Source: Saccharothrix luteola
GTDB lineage: Bacteria; Actinomycetota; Actinomycetes; Mycobacteriales; Pseudonocardiaceae
Assembly (NCBI RefSeq): GCF_020859565.1
Contig: NZ_JAJHUO010000002.1
Coordinates: forward strand, 196,836 to 235,378
Direction of reading: 5' to 3'
Length of the DNA: 38,543 bases
The position numbers were made by a program, and so were the translations under genes. This document shows, piece by piece, positions 32,476-38,543 of the stretch. Numbering within the stretch: position 1 is the first letter of the stretch; the number at the start of each line of letters is the position of its first letter. Under the pieces are notes generated by a model that ran no database searches, was not told the DNA's origin, and saw only the letters and a list, made by a program, of their open reading frames with translations.

Positions 32476-33552
32476 ATGCCCCAGCCGGAAATGTGGGATC
32501 TGCTGTTCAAGCGGGACGACCCTGCCGTGCACGAGGTCCGCGCGGTGGCCGACGCGCCGCTGCGGGCGGGCGAGGTGCGCCTCGCGGTCGAGCGGTTCGC
32601 GCTGACGTCGAACAACGTCACCTACGCCCGGCTCGGCGACTCACCGCTGCGCTTCTGGGCCGCCTTCCCCGCCCCGCCGGGCTACGGGCGGGTTCCGGTC
32701 TGGGGCTTCGCGCGCGTGGTGCGCTCCCGGCACCCCTCGATCGGCGAGGGCAGCCGCTGCTTCGGCTACCTGCCGATGTCCACCCACCTCACCGTGGCGG
32801 CCGAGCCCACCACGCGGGGCTTCGCGGACACCTCGGCCCACCGGCTGGGCATGCACCCCTGGTACCGGCACTACCGGATCGCCGGCGAGCCCGAGGAAGC
32901 CGACGACCACCGGGCGCTGCTCAGACCGGTCTACCCCGCGTCCTTCCAGCTCGCCGAGCTGGCCCTCCGGCAGGCCGCGGCCGGCGCGCGGTCGGTGGTG
33001 ATCACCAGCGCGTCCAGCAAGACCGCGATCGGGCTCGCCGACCGGCTCCTGGGTTCGGGCATCGCGACCATCGGCCTGACCTCGGCCCGGAACGAGTCCT
33101 TCGTCCGGGGGCTCGGCCGCTACCACGCGGTGGCCGAGTACCGCGCGCTGGACTCGCTCATCGTCGCCGGTCCGATCCTGGTGGTCGACTTCACCCGCGA
33201 CACCACGCTGCTGAGCTCGATCTACCGGCGGTTCGCGGGGGAGCTGACCGACACCGCCCTGGTGGGTCTGACCCGTGGCGCCCGCGGCTTCGAGGCGCCG
33301 GACCCGCCCGAGCTGCACGACCCCGAGCCCACCCGGTTCTTCGCCCCGGCCGCCGAGGAGCGTGCCGTCGCCGCGGAAGGGGAGGTGGGCTACTACGCCC
33401 GCTACGACCGCGCCGAGGACGACTTCGTCACGGCCGCGTCGGCCTGGCTCGGCGTCCGGCGCGGTTCCGGGCCGGAACCGGTCGTCGAAGCCTTCCTCGC
33501 CCTGTTGTCCGGACGGCAGCGCCCCGAGGTGGGTCATGTGCTCAGCCCCTGA
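32476..33552 (+). CDS. DUF2855 family protein (MDR/quinone-reductase-like)
   Basis: A 358-residue protein of the DUF2855 family, whose fold resembles medium-chain dehydrogenase/quinone reductases but whose reaction is not established. Seen: an N-terminal barrel-like part with LTSNNVTYARLG and WGFARVVRSRHPSIGEGSRCFGYLPM, and a middle Rossmann-like part with VVITSASSKTAIGLADRLL in place of a standard GxGxxG. There is no zinc site. The ATG at 32476 has GGAG six bases upstream. The end overlaps the MFS gene by 17 bp, so both are translated together. Family members often occur beside tailoring enzymes in actinomycetes and in fungi; a reductase role on the pathway product is inference. Confidence 0.8.
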   Translation: MPQPEMWDLLFKRDDPAVHEVRAVADAPLRAGEVRLAVERFALTSNNVTYARLGDSPLRFWAAFPAPPGYGRVPVWGFARVVRSRHPSIGEGSRCFGYLPMSTHLTVAAEPTTRGFADTSAHRLGMHPWYRHYRIAGEPEEADDHRALLRPVYPASFQLAELALRQAAAGARSVVITSASSKTAIGLADRLLGSGIATIGLTSARNESFVRGLGRYHAVAEYRALDSLIVAGPILVVDFTRDTTLLSSIYRRFAGELTDTALVGLTRGARGFEAPDPPELHDPEPTRFFAPAAEERAVAAEGEVGYYARYDRAEDDFVTAASAWLGVRRGSGPEPVVEAFLALLSGRQRPEVGHVLSP

Positions 33553-34960
33553 TCCGCGTCGGTGGAAGGCGCTGGCGCTGCTGTGCACCGCCTCCTTCTT
33601 CGTCACGCTCGACTCGATGATCGTGACGCTCGCGCTGCCGTCGATGGAGCGTGACCTGCGGCTGTCCAACGAGGGCGCGCAATGGGTGCTCAGCGGCTAC
33701 ATCCTCGCCTTCGGCGGTTTGCTGCTGCTGGGCGGTCGCCTGGCCGACCTGCTGGGCAGGCGCAGGGTGTTCATGACGGGCACCGCCCTGTTCCTGGTCT
33801 CGTCCCTGCTGTGCGGGCTCGCGTGGACGCCGGAGGTCTTGGTGGCCGCCCGGGTCGCGCAGGGTGTGTCGGCGGCGATGATGGTGCCCAGCGCGTTGTC
33901 GATCCTGATGACCACGTTCGGCGAGGGGACCGAGCGGAACAAGGCGCTCGCGGTCTGGTCGGGGACGATGGGGTTCGGCGCGACGGCAGCGCTGCTGATC
34001 GGCGGCCCGATCACCGAGTGGCTCGACTGGCAGTGGATCTTCTACCTCAACCTCCCCGTCGCCGCGGTGCTGCTCGCGGTGAGCCCGCTGCTGTTGCGGG
34101 AGAGCCGCACGCGCGTGGGCAGGCAGGGCTTCGACCTGGTCGGCGCGGTGTCCCTCACCGTGGCCCTGTTCGCGCTCGTCTTCGCCATCGCGGAGGCGCC
34201 GCGGACGGGCTGGGCAGGCGCCGGGACGATCGGCCTGCTCGTCGGCGCCGCCGTGCTGCTGGCGGTCTTCGTCCGGGTCGAGCGGCGGAGCAGCGCCCCG
34301 TTGGTGCCGCTGCGGATCTTCCGCTCGCGCGGCCTCGTCGGCGGGAACCTCCTGATGCTGTTGCTCGGGGTCCTCGCGTTCGGCATGTCGTTCGGCGTCT
34401 CCCTGTACGGCCAGCAGGTGCTCGGCTACTCGGCCCTCGTGTTCGGCTTCGGCTTCCTCCCGATGACCGTGGTCAACATCCTCGGCTCGGCGGTCGCCCA
34501 GTCGGTGGTCGAGAGGCTCGGCCTCCGGCCGATCGCCGTGGGCGGCTCGGTCCTGCTCGGCGTCGGCTGCCTGCTGCTGACCCGGATCTCGGCCACCGGC
34601 CACTACTGGGCGGACATGTTCGTCGCCTTGCTGGTCTTCGGACCCGGCCTCGGCGCCTGCTTCGTCGCGTCGTCCATCGCGGCGCTCAGCGGCGTCACGG
34701 AACAGGAATCCGGACTCGCCTCGGGGCTCAATTCCGCGGCCTTCCAGATCGGCGGCGCGCTGGGCGTCACCATCGTCACGTCGATGAGCGTGTCGTTCGC
34801 CACCGCGGCCGAACCGCGCGCCGCCCTCACCGAAGGCCTTCGAGCCGGGTTCGTCGCAGGCTGCGGGTTCGTGATCCTTGCCCTGGTCGTCGCCTTCGTC
34901 CTGCTCCGCCCGGCCGCGCCTCCCGGCGCGAAGAGAGTCGGCACAGCCAAGGTGCGATGA
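33536..34960 (+). CDS. MFS drug/metabolite exporter, DHA2 (14-TMS, EmrB/QacA) family
   Basis: A 474-residue membrane transporter with about 14 hydrophobic helices that exports small molecules using the proton gradient. Seen: TLDSMIVTLALPSMERDL at helix 1 (DHA2 motif D1), the loop GGRLADLLGRRRVF (motif A), ARVAQGVSAAMMVPSALSIL (motif C-like region) and a short Arg/Val-rich cytoplasmic tail. The ATG at 33536 lies inside the end of the DUF2855 gene and follows GAGGTGGG; a longer frame opening at 33275 is only an overlap artefact. In this cluster it probably exports or gives self-resistance to the product. It is followed by a 151-bp gap with a possible hairpin. Confidence 0.9.
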   Translation: MCSAPDPRRWKALALLCTASFFVTLDSMIVTLALPSMERDLRLSNEGAQWVLSGYILAFGGLLLLGGRLADLLGRRRVFMTGTALFLVSSLLCGLAWTPEVLVAARVAQGVSAAMMVPSALSILMTTFGEGTERNKALAVWSGTMGFGATAALLIGGPITEWLDWQWIFYLNLPVAAVLLAVSPLLLRESRTRVGRQGFDLVGAVSLTVALFALVFAIAEAPRTGWAGAGTIGLLVGAAVLLAVFVRVERRSSAPLVPLRIFRSRGLVGGNLLMLLLGVLAFGMSFGVSLYGQQVLGYSALVFGFGFLPMTVVNILGSAVAQSVVERLGLRPIAVGGSVLLGVGCLLLTRISATGHYWADMFVALLVFGPGLGACFVASSIAALSGVTEQESGLASGLNSAAFQIGGALGVTIVTSMSVSFATAAEPRAALTEGLRAGFVAGCGFVILALVVAFVLLRPAAPPGAKRVGTAKVR

Positions 34961-34985
34961 GTTCGTAGTCGATCGACCCGGCGGT

Positions 34986-35004
34986 GGCGGAATCCGAATC
35001 CGCC
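34986..35004 (+). terminator. Possible hairpin after the MFS gene
   Basis: GGCGGA and TCCGCC form a 6-bp stem around a 7-base loop, 26 bp past the MFS stop. There is no T-run after it, so termination would be weak or partial, or the structure may only stabilise the upstream mRNA. The gap (34961-35111) may also hold a promoter for the next three genes; none is clear. Confidence 0.3.
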
Positions 35005-35111
35005 GAATCGTGTCCGGGGAAATCGGATTGTTCCACGCGGTAAGCCGGGTGTCGGTGTGATCCACCGCTGCGCCGGCGACTGCGCCATGACCGAAGAGAA
35101 AGGTGTAGCCC

Positions 35112-35633
35112 GTGAAATCAACGTCGAAGCGGTGGCTCGTGACCGCGGTCGCCGCGCTGAGCCTGAGCGTTCTCCTGCCTCCCCTGTCGTCGGTCGCGGA
35201 TTCCGGACGGCCGCAGTACACCGAGGGCACGATCGAAGCGGTGAACCTCTCGGAACGAGAGATCGGGCCGCCGGATCCCAGCGGCATCAGGATCGTGAAC
35301 ACCCTTTCCGACAGTCGTTACACGGGTGGCATGGAGGGGCCCGCGTACCACGCGTACATCCAGCGGCTGAGCCCGGACGGCAGCGGCTCGTTCCACGTGC
35401 TGGTCCGATTCGTCGGCACCCTCGACGGGAGGCGGGGCACGTTCGTCACCGAAGCCTCCGGCCACCGCGAGACCGGCAACCCGTCCGATGTGGACTGGCG
35501 GATCGTCCCGGATTCGGGGACCGGTGAGCTCGTCGGTGCGAGCGGCACCGGCAAGGTGATCACCACCGACGACGGGGTGGTCCGGTACAAGCTGTGGTTC
35601 CGCCTGCCCCGAAAAGCGGCCTCGACCAACTGA
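35112..35633 (+). CDS. Secreted DUF3224 (allene oxide cyclase barrel-like) protein
   Basis: A 173-residue exported protein. Residues 1-29 form a signal peptide: basic KSTSKR, a hydrophobic VTAVAALSLSVLLPPLSSV core, then a likely cleavage site near SVADS. No lipobox Cys is present. The mature part matches the DUF3224 family by its IQRLSPDGSGSFHVLVRFVGTLDGRRGTFV and PDSGTGELVGASGTGK patterns; this family has the small beta-barrel fold of plant allene oxide cyclase. Function in bacteria is mostly unknown, though barrels of this type can bind or cyclise hydrophobic ligands. The GTG has AAAGG upstream. It lies 28 bp before the GMC oxidoreductase gene and so belongs to the cluster. Confidence 0.85.
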   Translation: MKSTSKRWLVTAVAALSLSVLLPPLSSVADSGRPQYTEGTIEAVNLSEREIGPPDPSGIRIVNTLSDSRYTGGMEGPAYHAYIQRLSPDGSGSFHVLVRFVGTLDGRRGTFVTEASGHRETGNPSDVDWRIVPDSGTGELVGASGTGKVITTDDGVVRYKLWFRLPRKAASTN

Positions 35634-35661
35634 CGCGTGCCGACCCACTGAGGAGGACCGG

Positions 35662-37242
35662 ATGTACGACTACGTCATCGTCGGCGCCGGCTCGGCCGGG
35701 TGCGTGCTGGCCGCGCGGTTGACCGAGGACCCGGAGGTCACCGTGTGCCTGGTCGAGGCTGGACCGGCGGACGCTTCGCCGAACATTCACGTTCCCGCCG
35801 CCTTCGGGAAGCTGTTCCGGACGCATCTCGACTGGGACTACGACACCCACGACGAGCGGTTCCTGGACCGCCGCCGGATCTACCTCCCGCGCGGACGCGT
35901 CCTCGGCGGGACGAGTTCGATCAACACCCAGATCTACATCCGCGGCAACCGGATCGACTACGACGGCTGGCGGCAGCCCGGCTGGAGCTTCGACGAACTG
36001 CTGCCCTACTTCAAGCGCTCCGAGGACAACGAGCGCGGCGAGTCCGAGTACCACGGCTCCGGTGGTCCGCTGCGGGTTTCCGAGGGCCGGGCGAAGAACC
36101 CGATGTCGACCGCCTTCGTCCAAGCCGCGGCGCAAGCGGGGTGGCCGTTGAACGCGGACTTCAACGGCGCGGAGCAGGACGGTTTCGGCTTCTTCCAGCT
36201 CACCCAGCGGGACGGCAAGCGCGTCAGCTCGGCGACCGCGTTCCTGCACCCGGCGGCGCACCGGCCCAACCTCACCGTCGAGACCAACCTCCAGGCGCAC
36301 CGGATCCTGATCGAGAACGGCCGGGCGAGAGGTGTCGTGGGCCGCAGGCTCGACGAGGAGATCACCCTGCGCGCCGAGCGCGAGGTCATCGTCTCCGGTG
36401 GCACCTACAACTCGCCGCAGCTGCTGATGCTGTCCGGGATCGGTCCGGCCGCGGCGCTGGGCGCGTTGGGCATCCCGGTCGTCGTCGACCAGCCCGAGGT
36501 CGGGCAGAACCTGCAGGACCACACCCTGGTGCCGTTGATCTACCCCCACGAGCACCCGATCAGCATGCTCGCGGCCGGCCTGCCCGCGAACGTCGAGCAG
36601 TTCACCACCGAGGGCCGCGGGCCGCTGACCTCCAACGGCCCGGAGGCAGGCGGGTTCGCCCGCAGCCGGGGCGGGCTGCCCGCGCCGGACCTGGAACTGC
36701 TCGCGGCGCCGGTGATGTTCGTCGACAACGGCCTCGGCGTGCCGACCGACCACGCCCTGACCTTCGGCCCTTCGCTGCTCACCCCGCAGAGCAGGGGCAG
36801 CGTCACGCTCGCGTCGGACGACCCGACGGCCAAGCCGCGGATCGTGCACGACTACTTCGCCGAGCGGTCGGACCTGGACGCCGTGGTGGCGGGTCTGCGG
36901 ATCGCGCTCGACATCGCCCGGCAGCAGGCCTTGGCTCCGTACACCGGCAGCCCGTTCCTGCCGCCCGCTTCGGACTCCGACGCCGACCTGCGCGACTACG
37001 TGCGCCGGTTCGCCCACTCGGTCTACCACCCGACCTCCACCTGCGCCCTCGGCGAGGTGGTCGACGCGGACCTCCGCGTCCTCGGGGTCGACGGGCTGCG
37101 GGTGGTCGACGCCTCGGTCATGCCGCGGGTCGTCCGCGGCAACACGAACGCGCCCACCATCGCGATCGCCGAGAAGGCCGCCGACCTGATCCGCGGCACG
37201 GTGACGGCGAGCGGGCGGCTGGCCGCGCCCTCGGTCGGATGA
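35662..37242 (+). CDS. GMC-family FAD oxidoreductase (alcohol/choline dehydrogenase-like)
   Basis: A 526-residue flavoenzyme oxidising an alcohol to an aldehyde or ketone. Seen: the N-terminal FAD motif VIVGAGSAGCVLAARL, with VEAG ending the second strand; the GMC signature RGRVLGGTSSINTQIYIRG; the second signature GTYNSPQLLMLSGIGP; and the active-site pair His456 (YHPTSTCALG) and Asn496 (RGNTNAPT), the usual His-Asn/His arrangement. No signal peptide, so it acts in the cytoplasm. AGGAGG lies about five bases before the ATG. Its stop overlaps an ATG of the next frame (ATGA), though the next gene probably starts later. The substrate is unknown; in this setting it is likely a biosynthetic intermediate rather than choline. 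Confidence 0.9.
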   Translation: MYDYVIVGAGSAGCVLAARLTEDPEVTVCLVEAGPADASPNIHVPAAFGKLFRTHLDWDYDTHDERFLDRRRIYLPRGRVLGGTSSINTQIYIRGNRIDYDGWRQPGWSFDELLPYFKRSEDNERGESEYHGSGGPLRVSEGRAKNPMSTAFVQAAAQAGWPLNADFNGAEQDGFGFFQLTQRDGKRVSSATAFLHPAAHRPNLTVETNLQAHRILIENGRARGVVGRRLDEEITLRAEREVIVSGGTYNSPQLLMLSGIGPAAALGALGIPVVVDQPEVGQNLQDHTLVPLIYPHEHPISMLAAGLPANVEQFTTEGRGPLTSNGPEAGGFARSRGGLPAPDLELLAAPVMFVDNGLGVPTDHALTFGPSLLTPQSRGSVTLASDDPTAKPRIVHDYFAERSDLDAVVAGLRIALDIARQQALAPYTGSPFLPPASDSDADLRDYVRRFAHSVYHPTSTCALGEVVDADLRVLGVDGLRVVDASVMPRVVRGNTNAPTIAIAEKAADLIRGTVTASGRLAAPSVG

Positions 37243-37277
37243 GGCCGCAGCCCACTTCCAAGGAGGCCAAGTCAGCC

Positions 37278-38453
37278 ATGATCACAGCACCGTCGAGGAG
37301 TGAACTGGTGCACCGCGCGGCGGATCTGCTGCCACTGCTGCGCGAGCACGCGATCTGGGCGGAGGAGAACCGACGCCTGCACGACGAGGTCGTGGACGCG
37401 ATGACCGCCGCCGGCCTGTTCAAGATGCGCGTGCCGCGGCGGTACGGCGGCTACGAGAGCGACATGCGCACCGTTGTCGAGGTGCTCGCCGAACTCGGCC
37501 GGGCCGACGGGTCCACCTCGTGGGTGGCCGCGGTGTGGCAGGTCAGCACCTGGATCGCCTGCATGTTCCCGGACGAGGTCCAGGACGAGGTGTTCGCCAC
37601 GCCGGACGTGCGGGTGTGCGGCATCCTGAGCCCGTCGGCGGTCGCCGAGCCCGTCGACGGCGGTGTCGTGGTGACCGGGCGGTGGGCGTTCACCACGGGG
37701 GCGCGGCAGAGCCACTGGTACACCAACGCCGCGATGCTGACGACCCCGGACGGCGGGCACGAGCCGGTCATGACCGCGATCCCGGTGGCGGAGCTGGAGA
37801 TCGTCGACGACTGGTTCACCACCAGCCTGCGCGGCTCGGGCAGCGTCAGCACGGTGGCCACGGGCGTCTTCGTGCCGCACGACCGGGTGTTGCGGATGGG
37901 CCCGGTGCTCGGCCAGAGGTACTCGTCGAAGCTGAACGCGGACTCGCCCCTGTTCCGCGGCCCGCTGCTGCCCACGGCCTGCGCGACCGTGGGCGGGACG
38001 GTGCTCGGCCTGGCGAAGGCGGCCAAGGAGGCGTTCTTCGCGCGGCTGCCCGACCGGGGGATCACCTACACCTCGTACGACAGCCAGCGCGAGGCGCCGT
38101 TGACCCACCTGCAGGTCGCCGAGGCGACCGTGAAGATCGACGAGGCCGAGTTCCACGCGTACCGCGCGGCGGAGCTGGTGGATCGCAAGAACCTGGCCGG
38201 CGAGGCGTGGACGGTGGAGGAGCGTGCGCGCGTCCGGCTCGACATGGGCGCGGTGTGCCAGCGCGCGAAGGAGGCCGTGGACATCCTCAACACGGCGAGC
38301 GGCGGATCCTCCATCTACACCTCGGTGCCCATCCAGCGCATCCAGCGCGACGTGCAGGCCCTCAACCTGCACGCGGTCATGCACCCGAACACCAACCTGG
38401 AGCTGTACGGCCGGATCCTCTGCGGCCTGGAACCCAACACCCACTACCTCTGA
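37278..38453 (+). CDS. Acyl-CoA-dehydrogenase-like flavin monooxygenase (class D, HsaA-type)
   Basis: A 391-residue protein with the acyl-CoA dehydrogenase fold and the type-2 C-terminal domain of reduced-flavin-dependent hydroxylases (HsaA, HpaB-like and biosynthetic oxygenases). Seen: helical N-terminus with RRYGGYESDMRTVVEVLAEL and GRADGSTSWVAA, a central barrel with GVVVTGRWAFTTGARQSHW, and a C-terminal bundle with NTASGGSSIY and IQRIQRDVQALNLHA. The catalytic Glu of true acyl-CoA dehydrogenases is not evident. Such enzymes usually need a separate flavin reductase, which is not visible. The ATG at 37278 follows AGGAGG; an ATG at 37239 overlapping the previous stop has no ribosome binding site. 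It is complete, ending 90 bp before the suspect contig edge, and any further cluster genes are lost. Confidence 0.88.
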   Translation: MITAPSRSELVHRAADLLPLLREHAIWAEENRRLHDEVVDAMTAAGLFKMRVPRRYGGYESDMRTVVEVLAELGRADGSTSWVAAVWQVSTWIACMFPDEVQDEVFATPDVRVCGILSPSAVAEPVDGGVVVTGRWAFTTGARQSHWYTNAAMLTTPDGGHEPVMTAIPVAELEIVDDWFTTSLRGSGSVSTVATGVFVPHDRVLRMGPVLGQRYSSKLNADSPLFRGPLLPTACATVGGTVLGLAKAAKEAFFARLPDRGITYTSYDSQREAPLTHLQVAEATVKIDEAEFHAYRAAELVDRKNLAGEAWTVEERARVRLDMGAVCQRAKEAVDILNTASGGSSIYTSVPIQRIQRDVQALNLHAVMHPNTNLELYGRILCGLEPNTHYL

Positions 38454-38472
38454 ACCGCGGGGCGACCCGAGT

Positions 38473-38543
38473 GGCGCCGGGGGGGGCCCGCGGGGGGGGC
38501 GCGCCCGCCCCCCCCCCCCCCCCCCCGCTTCCCCACCCACGAC
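38473..38543. other. G/C-only tract at right end
   Basis: From 38473 to 38528 every base is G or C, ending in a 19-C run (38508-38526), with a few mixed bases after it. It mirrors the left end and looks like degraded sequence quality at a contig edge. No gene or terminator can be read from it. Confidence 0.7.

Noticed and set aside
35700..37238. Long frame joining an out-of-frame reading of the GMC gene to the flavin monooxygenase
   Set aside because: Residues before 37239 are a shadow of the GMC gene; the real gene begins at 37278 with its own AGGAGG.

Overview
The window is about 38.5 kb of very GC-rich DNA with dense genes, frequent GTG starts, ATGA/GTGA stop-start overlaps and GGAGG-type ribosome binding sites. 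The gene families (actinobacterial narGHJI, a long TPR-CHAT protein, a NACHT-like NTPase, a GT87 glycosyltransferase, a P450 with short-spaced tailoring genes) point to a filamentous actinomycete, possibly of the Pseudonocardiales; the genus cannot be fixed from sequence alone. Both ends are runs of nothing but G and C (13 G and 11 C at the left, 19 C at the right). That looks like low-quality contig ends, so the window is probably a whole contig.

Layout. (1) 78-6800, minus strand: narGHJI, a complete membrane-bound respiratory nitrate reductase operon with translationally coupled genes. (2) 6801-7379: a 579-bp divergent intergenic region with a perfect inverted repeat, then a 1320-residue TPR-CHAT protein (candidate caspase-like protease) on the plus strand. 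(3) 11464-22294: an aromatic-compound catabolic island in two parts. A plus-strand operon (acyl-CoA/aryl-CoA ligase, Rieske oxygenase, a 79-aa protein, ferredoxin-type reductase) ends against a LysR regulator. The LysR gene is divergent from a tightly coupled six-gene operon (FAH hydrolase, cyclase-family hydrolase, class A flavin monooxygenase, ACMSD-type amidohydrolase, type I extradiol dioxygenase, second FAH hydrolase). Together these are the parts of a route that hydroxylates or demethylates an aromatic acid, opens the ring by meta-cleavage, decarboxylates and hydrolyses the product. Protocatechuate 2,3-cleavage is the closest known analogy, but the substrate is inferred.

(4) 22359-26324: a 1321-residue membrane protein that carries two different P-loop NTPase modules in one chain, an N-terminal NACHT-like module and a C-terminal KAP-like module. 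This is the most unusual gene here. (5) 26355-27674, minus strand: a GT87 polytopic mannosyltransferase-like protein. (6) 27737-29194: an IS4-family insertion sequence with recognisable terminal inverted repeats, sitting between the starts of the GT87 gene and asnB. (7) 29305-38453: a co-directional set of tailoring genes (AsnB-type amidotransferase, P450, DUF2855, MFS exporter, secreted DUF3224 barrel protein, GMC oxidoreductase, acyl-CoA-dehydrogenase-like flavin monooxygenase). It looks like one arm of a natural-product cluster whose core synthase is not in the window.

No tRNA, rRNA or CRISPR array was recognised. Functional calls rest on motif reading by eye; no database search was run.
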